Origin: Vibrio rhodolitus
GTDB lineage: Bacteria; Pseudomonadota; Gammaproteobacteria; Enterobacterales; Vibrionaceae
DNA length: 64,000 nt
Direction of reading: 5' to 3'
Assembly: GCF_003350325.1 (NCBI RefSeq)
Contig: NZ_QLYZ01000002.1
Span: 302,034-366,033 of the forward strand
Position numbers and translations under genes: made by a program. Below, piece by piece: positions 6,831 through 16,907 of the stretch (position 1 is the first letter of the stretch; every line of letters begins with the position of its first letter). The notes below the pieces were generated by a model. It saw only the letters and a list, made by a program, of their open reading frames with translations. It was not told the origin of the DNA and did not search any database.

Positions 6831-8408
6831 TTAACGGCTTTGTTGCTCTGTACGCATCCCCATGATCAGACTGACACACATCAGCAGCAACACTATGGTA
6901 AATGGAAGCGCAGTTGATATTGCGCCAGCTTGCAAGGCTTGAATCGCTTCTGTTCCGCCAATCCAAAGCAGAGCAACCGCAATAGCACCTTCCATAAATG
7001 CCCAAAATACTCGTTGCAGTACTGGCGCATCAACCTTACCACCAGCGGTAATGCTGTCGATCACCAAAGAGCCTGAATCCGATGAGGTGATAAAGAACAC
7101 CAAAACTAATACAACAGCGATAATCGAAAGAATGTTCCCCATCGGCAGTACATCAAACATCTCAAACATCGCCAGGGAAACATCCGTCAGCCCTTTACTA
7201 CCTAGTTGACCTACATTATTCACTACTTGGTCAATGGCAAGACCGCCAAACACCGACATCCAAATGAGTGTCACAGACGTCGGAACGATAAGTACTGCAG
7301 TTATAAATTCGCGTACAGTTCGACCTTTAGAGACGCGAGCGATAAACATCCCTACAAATGGTGACCATGAAATCCACCATGCCCAGTAGAATACCGTCCA
7401 GCCTTGAAACCACGCTTCATCTGTTCGACCATGTGGATTACTCAGAGGTATAAGGTTTTCAAGGTATGCCATCAGAGTGGTCGGAATATTGCCCAAAGCG
7501 ACAGCCCAGCCGATCAGTGCGACCAGAATCAACAGTAAAAATGCGACAATCATATTGATGTTACTGATGACCTTAACGCCACCGTCGATGCCTCGAATAA
7601 CCGAAACAACGGCTAGCAGGGTCACCACGGTAATCACCACAATTTGCAGCCCCAAACCTGCATCCAAACCAAACACATGATGGATACCACTTGCGGCTTG
7701 CTGAGCCCCCAAACCAAGAGAGGTTGCCAGACCAAACAGCGTCGCAAGTACCGCTAGGATATCGACAATATGCCCAGCCCAACCCCAAGCGCGATCACCT
7801 AAAAGCGGATAAAAGATGGAACGAATGGAGAGTGGTAGTCCCTTGTTGTAGGCAAAAAATGCCAAAGACAAAGCTACAACACCGTAAATCGCCCAAGGGT
7901 GCAGCCCCCAGTGATACATGGTAGCGCCCATCGCTAATCGCGCAGCTTCTGGTGTTTTAGCTTCTACACCTAAGGGGGTTTCATACCATCCGGTGTAGTA
8001 GGCAACAGGCTCTGCCACACTCCAGAACATCAAACCAATACCCATGCCTGCAGCAAACAACATCGACAGCCAAGAAATGAAGGAGTAGTCGGCTTTCGCT
8101 CCTTCCCCGCCCAAACGAATTTTTCCAAGGGGGCTGACAACCAATACTAGGCAGAACACGACGAATAGGTTTCCGGACCATATAAACAGCCAGTCAAAAT
8201 TACCAATGATTTGCCATTTAATGCCGTCTAAAAACGATTTGGCGGTGTGCGCATCAAGCACCAACGCGCCAACTAAGAACAGCGCAATGAATCCAGCACT
8301 GATGCCGAATACTGGGTTATGAACATCAAACCCCCATTTCTGCACGTTATCCTGACCTATGGTGTAGTCAGTACTATCAATACTGTATTTATCAATTCCT
8401 TTAGTCAT
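6831..8408 (-). CDS. BCCT-family betaine/carnitine/choline transporter
   Basis: A 525-residue secondary transporter with about 12 membrane segments. It contains the family's glycine stretch GMGIGLMFWSVAEP (about 118-131) and the aromatic box WTVFYWAWW (337-345), which in BetP cups the trimethylammonium group. It should import glycine betaine or related solutes coupled to sodium or protons under high salt. It has short termini, unlike E. coli BetT with its long cytoplasmic tail. It diverges from the CosR-type regulator; in V. parahaemolyticus the bccT3-cosR pair has this same arrangement, and CosR controls it. The exact substrate is not decided by the sequence. Confidence 0.88.
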   Translation of the reverse strand: MTKGIDKYSIDSTDYTIGQDNVQKWGFDVHNPVFGISAGFIALFLVGALVLDAHTAKSFLDGIKWQIIGNFDWLFIWSGNLFVVFCLVLVVSPLGKIRLGGEGAKADYSFISWLSMLFAAGMGIGLMFWSVAEPVAYYTGWYETPLGVEAKTPEAARLAMGATMYHWGLHPWAIYGVVALSLAFFAYNKGLPLSIRSIFYPLLGDRAWGWAGHIVDILAVLATLFGLATSLGLGAQQAASGIHHVFGLDAGLGLQIVVITVVTLLAVVSVIRGIDGGVKVISNINMIVAFLLLILVALIGWAVALGNIPTTLMAYLENLIPLSNPHGRTDEAWFQGWTVFYWAWWISWSPFVGMFIARVSKGRTVREFITAVLIVPTSVTLIWMSVFGGLAIDQVVNNVGQLGSKGLTDVSLAMFEMFDVLPMGNILSIIAVVLVLVFFITSSDSGSLVIDSITAGGKVDAPVLQRVFWAFMEGAIAVALLWIGGTEAIQALQAGAISTALPFTIVLLLMCVSLIMGMRTEQQSR

Positions 8409-8541
8409 AGAATCTCTCTATTTTTTTACTTCTTTTATGCATATCATTTAGAACTATAAATGATTTAATGTAATATTCCGCACTTTCAACAATTACTAAA
8501 CATTGTACGCTTTGTAGTGATAAATGCCAATTTGTGCAACC

Positions 8542-8581
8542 TTATTCACCACATCTTGCTGTTTACACCAATTTATTCACC
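8542..8581. promoter_or_regulatory. paired TTATTCACC repeats in the BCCT-cosR divergent region
   Basis: The 338-base region between the two divergent starts (8409-8746) is AT-rich and holds two identical 9-mers, TTATTCACC at 8542-8550 and 8573-8581. They start 31 bases apart, about three helical turns, so both face the same side of DNA. A looser copy (TTCTATTCATC) lies at 8681-8691. They are candidate regulator sites for CosR or another osmotic regulator. I see no other gene here. Confidence 0.35.
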
Positions 8582-8746
8582 TAGATTGCGTAAAAGGCGT
8601 CTCGAACCCTTGTAAACAAAGAAGCTATTTCCATTTGTACTCTAATTAATATAGCATCTGTAAAAATTGCTTATTTACACTTCTATTCATCAAGAATTTG
8701 GGGTATGTTCTTGAAAAAAAAAGTGGCTACGTTTTAAGGGTTTATC

Positions 8747-9223
8747 TTGGAAAAGCACGAAGAAGTACTGATATCGTTGAGACAAATCATCCGCGCAATC
8801 GATCTGCACTCAAAAAAGCTCAGCAAAGAATCGGGTCTAACGGCACCGCAGTTGATCTTGATGCGTTCGATCCGCGAATTAGGTGAAGTCACTATCAAAC
8901 AGCTGTCAAATCACACCAACATGAGCCAAGCGACGGCAACGATCATCCTTGATCGCTTGCAACGCAGTGGTCTTATAGAGCGTAAACGCAGCGAAACGGA
9001 CAAACGCAAAGTTCATGCTGTCTTAACTGAACAAGGCAAAGAACGCCTCGAGTCAGCACCGCTTCCTCTACAACAGAGCTTCATTAATAAGTTTCAGCAG
9101 TTAGATGATTGGGAACAAACTTTGTTACTCTCATCAGTACAGAGACTCTCTGCGATGATGAATGCTGAAGACATCGACGTTGCGCCTGTTTTGGAATTAG
9201 GCAGCATTACCAAGTCCGACTAA
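8747..9223 (+). CDS. cosR: MarR-family compatible-solute regulator CosR
   Basis: The 158-residue protein has a MarR winged helix: recognition region QLSNHTNMSQATATIILDRL at about 57-76 and a wing with ERKRSETDKRKVH. From memory it is very close to V. parahaemolyticus CosR (start MDKHEEVLVSLRQIIRAIDL) and to EctR-type regulators. CosR represses ectABC-asp_ect and osmolyte carriers at low salt. Its position divergent from a BCCT carrier matches the known vibrio locus. It appears to start at TTG 8747, six bases after AAGGG; there is no ATG in the conserved N-terminal stretch. The presumed target operon ectABC is in this window at 55.8-59.6 kb. Confidence 0.85.
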   Translation: MEKHEEVLISLRQIIRAIDLHSKKLSKESGLTAPQLILMRSIRELGEVTIKQLSNHTNMSQATATIILDRLQRSGLIERKRSETDKRKVHAVLTEQGKERLESAPLPLQQSFINKFQQLDDWEQTLLLSSVQRLSAMMNAEDIDVAPVLELGSITKSD

Positions 9224-9311
9224 CGCCCTACTCAAGAGACTCCCTGCGGTGACATTCATCGCAGGAGTGCCTATCTCTTATCATCTATTTCCTACCGAAT
9301 ATGGAGTTACT

Positions 9312-9620
9312 GTGAAATCACCATGTATCGCAGTGTGCAAAAATAACCACGGCATCTGTTCTGGTTGTCTACGAACAATGGAAGAGATCACTGGCTGGCG
9401 TTACCTTCCTGAAACCGAGCAAATCAGCAAGATTAATCAGATCAGGGCAATTGACTCTACTCATACTTGCCCTAACTGTGGTGAAAACAGCTTTTGCGAG
9501 ATAAGTGCAGGAAAAGAGCGCTGTTGGTGCTTTGATATTGAAAAGCGCGACCTTTCTTCGACGGCAAGAAGCGGTGTATGTCTTTGCCGAAAGTGTCTAT
9601 CTTCCCTGCCGATTGAATAA
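9312..9620 (+). CDS. DUF1289 plus cysteine-rich CWC domain protein
   Basis: From the GTG at 9312 the product is 102 residues, with GGAG six bases upstream; an in-frame ATG-less extension to 9249 lacks a ribosome site. Residues 1-45 are a DUF1289 domain (SPCIAVCKNNHGICSGCLRT, then ITGWRYL). Residues 53-95 carry CPNC, CWC and CLCRKC, resembling the Cys_rich_CWC family. Twelve cysteines in 102 residues suggest binding of zinc or an iron-sulfur cluster. These two domains more often occur as separate small proteins. It follows cosR by 88 bases and may be read through from it. Function unknown. Confidence 0.75.
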   Translation: MKSPCIAVCKNNHGICSGCLRTMEEITGWRYLPETEQISKINQIRAIDSTHTCPNCGENSFCEISAGKERCWCFDIEKRDLSSTARSGVCLCRKCLSSLPIE

Positions 9621-9803
9621 AATTTCAATAAGTTTTTCTAATGCGAAATATAGAAATTTGTCTTGCTAGATAGAGACTAATTTCATTGCCTAGAAGTAAC
9701 GAACTCACTACTATACTAAACAGTATTATATCCCCATTAAATTTTTAATTAGCTGAGGTATTCCTTAGTAGGGGTTCGTTCGTCCTTTTTCTAGGTGTTT
9801 TAT

Positions 9804-11009
9804 ATGTCTGCTTACTCAAAGCTGATTAAACTTACATTTACTATTGCGATTTTGGCTGCAGTTGGACAAATGACGCAAACAATGTATGTGCCGTCTATTG
9901 GACAAATGGCCATCGAATTCGCCGTTAGTCCTGGCAGCTTGCAAGCTGTTATGGCTTGTTACTTGATCCCTTATGGATTATCTCAGTTTGTCTATGGTCC
10001 GCTGTCAGATCGACTAGGTCGCAAGCCAATTATCGTATTTGGTCTTGTTCTTTACGTTGCGGGCACATTACTCGCCCTGTTTGCTCAGAACTACGGACTC
10101 TTTTTAGCAGGCAGCTTTATTCAAGGTCTAGGCATTGGCTGCGGCGGCGCCATGTCGCGTACACTAGGTCGTGATTGCTATTCTGGTGTCGAGCTGCACA
10201 AGGTCAACAGCTACATCAGTATGAGTATCGTGTTCTCACCGCTATTGGCACCTGTTCTAGGCGGTGTGCTTGCCGAAAACTTTGGTTGGCGTTCAAGCTA
10301 TCTGTTTCTTGCCCTATTTGGCTTAGCCGTCGTGATCACCATGATGACTAGCTTTAAAGAGACGCTGCCAAAAGAAAACCGCCGCTGTGAGAAAGTGAGT
10401 GAAAGCTATAAATTCGTGCTATCAAACAAACGATTCCAAGGTTATCTAATTTGTTTGGTGGCGACCTTCTCTGGTTTGGCAATTTTCGAAGCCGCTGCAG
10501 GTGTATTACTTGGTGGCGTACTGCAACTGCCTGCTACCACGGTAAGTATTTTATTTATTTTGCCAATACCGGGCTATCTTGTCGGTTCGGCTATTTCAAG
10601 CGTGTTGGCTTCACGCTATACGACAAATGGTATTTTGAATTTTGGACTTGTCGCCATCATTAGCGGCTCGGTGATCATCTTGATCCCAGGTTTAATAGGC
10701 ACAACATCGGCACTGGCACTTGTTGGCGGCGCAGCCATGTATTTCTTGGGTACCGGCATTGTTTACCCTTCAGCAACGACAGGTGCAATCACACCAATTC
10801 CAAACCATGCAGGAACTGGCGGAGCGGTATTGGGCGGTATGCAGAACTTAGTTGCCGGCTTTGCTACCTTATTGGCATCAATGGTTCCGGCACCAAACCA
10901 ATTACCGTTGGGGATCTTTATGCTGGTGATGTCACTGATTGCTGCTTATGGCTTGGTGAGAGTCAACAAGTGTCACGATGACTCGAGTGAACTGCCTCTC
11001 GCGATATAG
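9804..11009 (+). CDS. emrD: multidrug efflux MFS transporter EmrD
   Basis: A 401-residue major facilitator protein with 12 predicted membrane segments. The MFS motif GPLSDRLGRKP lies after segment 2. The N-terminus (AVGQMTQTMYVPSIGQMA), the SILFILPIP segment and GGMQNLVAG follow E. coli EmrD closely. EmrD exports uncouplers and amphipathic drugs using the proton gradient. The start is ATG 9804, with AGG eight bases upstream; the upstream in-frame GTG at 9795 overlaps that site. It is probably monocistronic with its own 180-base leader, and ends in a strong terminator shared with the convergent HopJ-family gene. Confidence 0.85.
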   Translation: MSAYSKLIKLTFTIAILAAVGQMTQTMYVPSIGQMAIEFAVSPGSLQAVMACYLIPYGLSQFVYGPLSDRLGRKPIIVFGLVLYVAGTLLALFAQNYGLFLAGSFIQGLGIGCGGAMSRTLGRDCYSGVELHKVNSYISMSIVFSPLLAPVLGGVLAENFGWRSSYLFLALFGLAVVITMMTSFKETLPKENRRCEKVSESYKFVLSNKRFQGYLICLVATFSGLAIFEAAAGVLLGGVLQLPATTVSILFILPIPGYLVGSAISSVLASRYTTNGILNFGLVAIISGSVIILIPGLIGTTSALALVGGAAMYFLGTGIVYPSATTGAITPIPNHAGTGGAVLGGMQNLVAGFATLLASMVPAPNQLPLGIFMLVMSLIAAYGLVRVNKCHDDSSELPLAI

Positions 11010-11035
11010 CAGTTCACAGCAAAGACACTCGTACT

Positions 11036-11062
11036 AAAAAAGGAGCCATTGGCTCCTTTTTC
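11036..11062. terminator. bidirectional terminator, emrD / HopJ gene
   Basis: Stem AAAAAGGAGCC (11036-11047, with one extra A) and GGCTCCTTTTT with loop ATT; T-runs on both sides. Confidence 0.8.
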
Positions 11063-11063
11063 C

Positions 11064-11402
11064 TTATGCTAACGCTTGTCCTTCAAACTTAATGCCGTTC
11101 CACCCGTGGGCAATAAAGTTGCGAATGTTTTGGTGATCGTCACCATCTGGATTGCCCAAAACATCTTTGCGATAAAAGTCACCAAACATTGAAAGTGTGT
11201 GTTCTTCAGAAAGGTTGTGTAGTTTAGCGAAAGCAAAGATCTTACAAGAGCCGTTGTTCTCCCCTGCCGGGTTGCGCGTGGTGCCGTTACTAAATGCAGT
11301 CGGAGTAAAAGTATAATTAGCTTCAATCGCTGCAATCGTATCACTAAAAGCGATGGTGTTTGGCGATGACTGCAACTGCTGTAGAAAAGATTTCAATTCC
11401 AT
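11064..11402 (-). CDS. HopJ-family protein
   Basis: The 112-residue product matches the HopJ type III effector family: it contains ANYTFTPTAFSNG, NPAGENNGSCKIFAFAKL and a C-terminal NIRNFIAHGWNGIKFEG. The family was named from a Pseudomonas syringae effector. It is widespread in marine bacteria without any link to secretion, and this gene has no type III neighbours, so a housekeeping or unknown role is likelier. It has no signal peptide. The start is ATG at 11402. Confidence 0.8.
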   Translation of the reverse strand: MELKSFLQQLQSSPNTIAFSDTIAAIEANYTFTPTAFSNGTTRNPAGENNGSCKIFAFAKLHNLSEEHTLSMFGDFYRKDVLGNPDGDDHQNIRNFIAHGWNGIKFEGQALA

Positions 11403-11802
11403 ATGCTTACATTACTTTGGTTATCAAAATTGACTGACAGTGTACTGAACAAATAGTGTGAGCTCCAGACTCTTTACTCTTAGTTTACGACAAGCTATGG
11501 ATTCCTCACGGTGTATTTATCCTACTGATACTGGTAGCTCTCTTGCCTTGCATCCATTGACGCTCTCGATAATAAGTCGATCTGCTCGAGGAAGAGTGTG
11601 GTTACACTCAAACCAACCTGTACCTTTTACAGTGTAAAACTGCATATGCATAGACATATTTTTGCGACGGACAGTAAATTCTTCATGACGGTGATCGATA
11701 CAACACTGGTTCAATAACTTGGTTGATGACTACCAAACTATCAGACAAAACTAGCGGCTTAAGCAGCCTTTAGTCACAGGCTGCTTACGTTTCCGATATA
11801 AA
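11403..11802. other. intergenic stretch with a weak minus-strand frame
   Basis: A 65-codon open frame runs from 11714 to 11517 on the minus strand (contains MSMHMQFYTVKGTGWFECNH). It has no ATG at a sensible distance from a ribosome site and I recognise no family, so it may be a gene remnant. Near 11761-11786 an 8-base stem AAGCAGCC/GGCTGCTT follows the chemoreceptor stop. It has no clear T-run and may be a weak terminator for that gene. Nothing else is apparent. Confidence 0.3.
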
Positions 11803-13338
11803 TTAATGTCCAAACGACTTGGTCAAAGAGGATAGCTTATCTGAAGACTCTTCTAGCATCGTGGCAAGTTCAGACACCTTCTGAGATTGAGACAAATTGG
11901 ATTCGGATGCTTTGCTTACCGCTAAGATATTGTTCTTAATCTCTTTTGAAACCAAACTTTGCTCTTCTGCTGACGTTGAGGTTTGCATTGACAGCTCAGA
12001 TATATCGAACAGAATTTTGGATAACTGATCAATTTTTTCCTGGGTTGCCAAAGTATCTGCTACACAATCCTGACTAGAGTGCTGATTTTGCTGCATGGTT
12101 TGAGCTAAGTTTGCTAGTGATTTTTGAATGCTTTGAATTGATGCTTGGATCTGCTCTGTCGCTTGATGAGTCCGATTGCTCAGCGCCCTCACTTCATCTG
12201 CGACAACCGCAAAACCTCTTCCTTGCTCGCCTGCTCGCGCCGCTTCAATGGCTGCATTCAACGCCAGCAAATTGGTTTGCTCAGCAATCCCTTGTATTTC
12301 ACTCATCACAGAACTGACTTGATGGGACTCTTCTAATAGACCCGTCGCGATCTTTGACGACTGACAGATCTCCCCTGTCATCATTTCCACTTTATCTCGA
12401 GTTAACTCGACCGATGTAATCGCACCATCACAGGCAGCGTTCGCCTGTGAGAGCCGCTCTGACGCTATAACACTGTTTTGTGCGACATCCGTTATGGTTG
12501 TTGCCATCTCTTCCATCGCGGTATTGATCGAAACAAGCTCTTTGGACACCTGTGAAATGTTGCTTTTTGATTCATTTGACGACTGATTAAGTTGCACAAC
12601 ATTATCGAGTAAGCTCTGACTACTATCGACCACCCGACCTAAGATTGTTCTTACCCGCCCCTGTTCGATTTTCAGATGGTACTGTTCGCTGCTAGAAGGA
12701 TCGTCACAAAACACTAGGCGCGACACGCTATCATATTGGTTTGCTAACCGAGCTTGTCTGTTTGGAATAGTGACAACATCCCGATAGAAAATCGCCAAAA
12801 AGATAAACGGAATCACCAATGAGAGTAATGGCAGATAGAAATAACCAATGAAGCTAACGCCAAAACTGGCGAGCAAGGCAAGTGCTATTTTGAGTATATG
12901 GTTACTGCGATAAGCGACTTTGTGCGGTTTTGATTGATTGAGCTTTTGGTAAAGGCTCTGCGCTTTTTGCTGATATTTGTCTTCAAGCTTAACTCTCACA
13001 GATTGATACCCAACCAGTGTACCCGACTCATATATCGGGCTGACAAAAGCATCTACCCAGTAATATCCTCCCTGTTTGGTACGGTTTTTAACCGCTCCTC
13101 GCCAAACCTCCCCTTGTTTTAAATGCCCCCAAAGGTCGGCAAATGCAGCCTTGGGCATATCAGGATGCCGGACAATATTATGATGCTGACCTACGAGCTC
13201 CTCTAAACTAAATCCTGCAATCTGACAAAATGCCTCATTGGCATACGTAATAACGCCTTTGGTGTCTGTCGTTGAAACCAGTTCAGTACCCTTTGGGACA
13301 GGCACTTCACCAGTTAGTTTTGTATTTATATTTTTCAT
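11803..13338 (-). CDS. PAS-domain methyl-accepting chemotaxis protein, Aer-like
   Basis: A 511-residue energy-taxis-type receptor. The N-terminal PAS domain (about 20-120; [29 protein letters not shown]) resembles the FAD-binding PAS of E. coli Aer. It is followed by a hydrophobic double segment (about 150-188) that anchors it to the inner membrane with no large periplasmic domain. The cytoplasmic signalling hairpin holds the conserved tip [19 protein letters not shown] near 345-363 and [13 protein letters not shown]. It should couple to CheA/CheW and sense internal redox state. There are no chemotaxis genes nearby, as is usual for scattered vibrio receptors. FAD binding is inferred, not shown. 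Confidence 0.88.
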   Translation of the reverse strand: MKNINTKLTGEVPVPKGTELVSTTDTKGVITYANEAFCQIAGFSLEELVGQHHNIVRHPDMPKAAFADLWGHLKQGEVWRGAVKNRTKQGGYYWVDAFVSPIYESGTLVGYQSVRVKLEDKYQQKAQSLYQKLNQSKPHKVAYRSNHILKIALALLASFGVSFIGYFYLPLLSLVIPFIFLAIFYRDVVTIPNRQARLANQYDSVSRLVFCDDPSSSEQYHLKIEQGRVRTILGRVVDSSQSLLDNVVQLNQSSNESKSNISQVSKELVSINTAMEEMATTITDVAQNSVIASERLSQANAACDGAITSVELTRDKVEMMTGEICQSSKIATGLLEESHQVSSVMSEIQGIAEQTNLLALNAAIEAARAGEQGRGFAVVADEVRALSNRTHQATEQIQASIQSIQKSLANLAQTMQQNQHSSQDCVADTLATQEKIDQLSKILFDISELSMQTSTSAEEQSLVSKEIKNNILAVSKASESNLSQSQKVSELATMLEESSDKLSSLTKSFGH

Positions 13339-13701
13339 TGAATCACTGACTTTTTGTTATGTAAATATAATGATGCTTTCCTCAAAAGTAAGGGAATGCA
13401 TTCTTGTTTCTCAATGAGATAATCTCTTCACTCACGCCGATTATAATTTCGCGCGGCAGGTAAATTAACATTTACACAACAACTAGATGTTTCAAAATGT
13501 GGCGTAATTTCAGCCTATTGTCTCACTTGTGAAACTGACTATCCTCATCACGCTTGGCTGCACATAGGTTTAACTAAACTCAATTTATTTCTTTATTCCC
13601 AATCTTGCCTTTAGAGCATTTACGCCAAAATGCGGCGTACTCGACAAAAGCGATTTAAACAGAGAGCTTAGAAATGATGAATATCGAATACAGAAAAGCA
13701 A
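13339..13701. other. intergenic stretch, no gene seen
   Basis: About 360 AT-rich bases between the chemoreceptor start and the efflux terminator. It should hold the chemoreceptor promoter (right to left). I see no clear sigma-28 signature and no reading frame with a ribosome site. A short stem, TACGCC/GGCGTA, lies near 13620-13640. Confidence 0.4.
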
Positions 13702-13726
13702 AAAGCCGACACTTAGTGTCGGCTTT
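13702..13726 (-). terminator. terminator of the RND efflux operon
   Basis: Stem AAAGCCGACA / TGTCGGCTTT (13702-13711, 13717-13726) with a 5-base loop. On the minus strand it runs into TTTTTGCTTTTC. Confidence 0.8.
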
Positions 13727-13743
13727 AGTCAAACAGGTTGAAA

Positions 13744-16700
13744 TTACTCGTCGTCTAAATCAACCAGCTTGGTATTTCCACCATGAACTTTTTCTCGTTG
13801 ACGTTGAACCATAGCGTAGAAGCCAGGTATCAAAAAGGTACCGGCTAGAAGCACACATAGCAGACCACCAATTAGGGAGATCCCCAATGAGTTTTGACTG
13901 ATATGTCCGGCACCCGAAGCAAAAATCAACGGGAATATACCTAAAATAAAAGACCACGATGTCATATTGACCGCTCTAAAGCGCAACTTACCGCCATGTA
14001 CCGCAGCTTCATCAATCGCAATATCCTTCTCTTCACGTTCAACTTTGGCAAACTCTACAATCAGTATCGCGTTTTTCGCTGCGAGCGCGATTAAGAGCAC
14101 CAAACCTATTTGTGCATAGAGGTTAAGTGGTGTCCCGGTTAGATTAAGCGCCAAAAACGAACCCAAAGTGGCAATTGGAACTACAAGAATAATCGCAAGA
14201 GGAATACTCCAGCTTTCATACTGAGCAACCATAAACAAGTAGATAAAAATCAGCGCAAGGGCAAAGGCATAGATGGCTTGGTTGCCGGCTAAGACTTCTT
14301 GATACGCCATACCTGTCCACTCATACTGATAGCCTTGTGGTAAAATCTCTGCTGCAACTCTTTCCATTGCAGCAATTGCGTCACCACTTGAATAGCCAGG
14401 AGCAGGTTGACCTTGAATTACCGCGCTGCGATACATGTTGTAACGCCATGCTACGTCAGGTTCAAAGATCTGCTCATAAGTAACCAAGGTACTTAGCGGT
14501 ACCATCTCCCCTGATGAAGATCGCAGATGGAAACGTTCTAAATCATCCATCCCACTGCGGTGCTCAGCATCTGCTTGCATCGTCACACGGAAATTCTTAC
14601 CAAACATGGTGAAGTCGTTGACATAGAGCGAGCCCAAATTGCCTTGTAGCGTTTGGAAGATGCTGGATAATGGAATACCTAGCTGCTGCGCTTTTTCTCG
14701 ATCAATGTCGACGTAATAGTGCGGAACATTGGCGCGGAAGGTTGAGAAAGCGAAACCAATTTCTGGCTGTTTAATTGCTTCTTCGATCACTTGGTTCATT
14801 ACCATAGCCAAATCAGTTCGGCTACGACCCAGCGCATCTTCGAGAACAAACTCAAAACCAGAAGCTGCGCCCATACCCGGTACAGCTGGCGGTCCCATGG
14901 CAAATACAACCGCTTGAGGAAGCTGCATTGCGGCGCGACCATTAATTCGTTGCGCAATAGCATTGGCAGAATGCTCGCCATCAAGCGCATTTCGCGTATC
15001 CCAATCGTGCAACTTGATAAACAATGACGCACCATTTGATGCTGCGGCTCCTGTCATAAAGGCAAAGCCGTTGGCAACCGTTACACCATCAACTCCTGGC
15101 TCTTGTTCAACCATAGCAATCAACTCTTCCGTGACCGCTTCGGTGCGCGAAAGTGAAGCTGAATCAGGCAACTGAACGTTAACCAGCAAAATGCCCTTGT
15201 CTTCTTGCGGAACAAACGCGGTTGATGTGGTTTTAGCAAACAGACTGACTGCTGCAACTGCAACGACAAAGAAACCAACCAGCAGCAGTGTCTTTTTAAC
15301 TAAAAATCCGGCAATTTGACCGTAACGATGAGTTACGCGATCCAGACCACGGTTAAAAGCTTGGAACCAACGTGCTGTATTTCCGCCACCTTGTTTTAGC
15401 ACCAATGAACATAACGCAGGTGAAAGCGTTAAGGCATTGATTGACGAGATCACTACTGCAATACAAATGGTCAACGCAAACTGACGATACATAATGCCGG
15501 TAATACCCGGCAACATCGCAACAGGCAGGAATACGGCGAGTAACACGAGGGTCGAGGTAATGATTGGTCCTGTCACCTCTTTCATCGCCATTAACGTCGC
15601 TTTGCGCGGTGAAATGGTCGGGTCTTTTGCCATGGTGGTGTCAACGTTTTCGATAACAAGAATCGCATCGTCTACGACAATACCAATCGCCAGAATCAAA
15701 CCAAACAGCGTCACTGTATTGATAGTAAAGCCGGTCATTTGCATAACCGCAAAAGTACCGATCAGAGAAACCGGTATCGCAACCACTGGGATCAATGTTG
15801 CTCGAGCACTGCCTAAAAACAGATAGGTTACGGCAATTACCAGTAAAATGGCTTCAACGAGGGTTTTCACTACCCCTTTAATCGACTCTGCAACAAAAAC
15901 CGTGGTGTCATAGCTGGTCTCATAGGTCATGCCTTCAGGGAAATTGACGCTAAGCTTTTCCAGCAAGTCCATCACCGCTTGCCCACTCTCTAACGCGTTT
16001 GCATCAGACTGCAGCGACAGTGCCACGATTGAAGCATCTTGACCACGGAATAGACCGCTACCATCATAAAATTTCTTACCCAGTTCAACTCGGGCTACGT
16101 CTTTAAGGTAAACTGTAGAGCCGTCGCTTTGCGCGCGCAAAACAACGTTTTCAAACTCACCAACAGATTCAAGTCGACCTTTGGTCACCAAGTTAAATTG
16201 TACTTCTTGTACATCATTATATGGAGCAGCACCCACTCGACCTGCTGCAACCTGCACGTTTTGTTCCGCTAACGCGGCATAAACATCACTGGTCGTGAGT
16301 TTTAAGTTCGCCATTTTCTCGGGGTCGAGCCAAACACGCATTGCGTATTCACCGCCACCAATGACATTAACTTCACTGATGCCTTTAACTCGGGCAAGTT
16401 GATCTTTAACGTTGAGGTTGATGTAGTTAATTAAAAACTGATCATCGTACTTGCCGTCAGGGGAATAGAAGTTCAAAACCATCAGCAAGTCCGGCGAACG
16501 CTTTTTCACCGTGATGCCGACCATGCGTACTTCTTGGGGAAGCTTTGACTCAATCTGTGACACACGGTTTTGCACGTTAACCTGAGCCATATCTGGGTCA
16601 GTACCAACATCAAAAGTCACATTTAGGCTGTAAGAACCATCATTAGCACTCTTTGAAGACATGTAGATCATATCTTCAACACCATTAACCGCTGCCTCTA

Positions 16701-16896
16701 AGGGGTCGGCTATCGCCTGTTCAACAACTTCGGCACTCGCCCCCGTATAGTAAGCGTTAACACTGACCGAAGGCGGGCTAATTTTTGGGTATTCCGCTAC
16801 TGGCAGGATCGCGAGTGAAATCGCACCGGCTAGAGTTAAAATTATCGAAATAACCAGCGCAAACTTAGGGCGCTGGATAAAGAAACGACTGAGCAT
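13744..16896 (-). CDS. RND multidrug efflux pump, inner-membrane subunit (AcrB/HAE1 family)
   Basis: A 1050-residue proton-driven exporter with the AcrB layout: 12 membrane segments and two large periplasmic loops. Proton-relay residues are visible as [14 protein letters not shown] (Asp pair near 407-408) and the lysine in [13 protein letters not shown] near 941. It should form a trimer that takes amphipathic drugs, bile salts or detergents from the periplasm and passes them through an outer-membrane channel. The adaptor gene lies 11 bases upstream on the same strand. No TolC-like channel gene is present, so a channel encoded elsewhere is probably used. Which Vme/Vex pump it corresponds to cannot be settled from sequence alone. 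Start ATG follows GAGGGAGAG. Confidence 0.92.
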   Translation of the reverse strand: MLSRFFIQRPKFALVISIILTLAGAISLAILPVAEYPKISPPSVSVNAYYTGASAEVVEQAIADPLEAAVNGVEDMIYMSSKSANDGSYSLNVTFDVGTDPDMAQVNVQNRVSQIESKLPQEVRMVGITVKKRSPDLLMVLNFYSPDGKYDDQFLINYINLNVKDQLARVKGISEVNVIGGGEYAMRVWLDPEKMANLKLTTSDVYAALAEQNVQVAAGRVGAAPYNDVQEVQFNLVTKGRLESVGEFENVVLRAQSDGSTVYLKDVARVELGKKFYDGSGLFRGQDASIVALSLQSDANALESGQAVMDLLEKLSVNFPEGMTYETSYDTTVFVAESIKGVVKTLVEAILLVIAVTYLFLGSARATLIPVVAIPVSLIGTFAVMQMTGFTINTVTLFGLILAIGIVVDDAILVIENVDTTMAKDPTISPRKATLMAMKEVTGPIITSTLVLLAVFLPVAMLPGITGIMYRQFALTICIAVVISSINALTLSPALCSLVLKQGGGNTARWFQAFNRGLDRVTHRYGQIAGFLVKKTLLLVGFFVVAVAAVSLFAKTTSTAFVPQEDKGILLVNVQLPDSASLSRTEAVTEELIAMVEQEPGVDGVTVANGFAFMTGAAASNGASLFIKLHDWDTRNALDGEHSANAIAQRINGRAAMQLPQAVVFAMGPPAVPGMGAASGFEFVLEDALGRSRTDLAMVMNQVIEEAIKQPEIGFAFSTFRANVPHYYVDIDREKAQQLGIPLSSIFQTLQGNLGSLYVNDFTMFGKNFRVTMQADAEHRSGMDDLERFHLRSSSGEMVPLSTLVTYEQIFEPDVAWRYNMYRSAVIQGQPAPGYSSGDAIAAMERVAAEILPQGYQYEWTGMAYQEVLAGNQAIYAFALALIFIYLFMVAQYESWSIPLAIILVVPIATLGSFLALNLTGTPLNLYAQIGLVLLIALAAKNAILIVEFAKVEREEKDIAIDEAAVHGGKLRFRAVNMTSWSFILGIFPLIFASGAGHISQNSLGISLIGGLLCVLLAGTFLIPGFYAMVQRQREKVHGGNTKLVDLDDE

Positions 16897-16907
16897 TGTC
16901 TCTCCCT

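Noticed and set aside
11064..11402. Type III secretion effector role for the HopJ-family gene
   Set aside because: No secretion genes are nearby, and the family is widespread in free-living marine bacteria; the name is historical.
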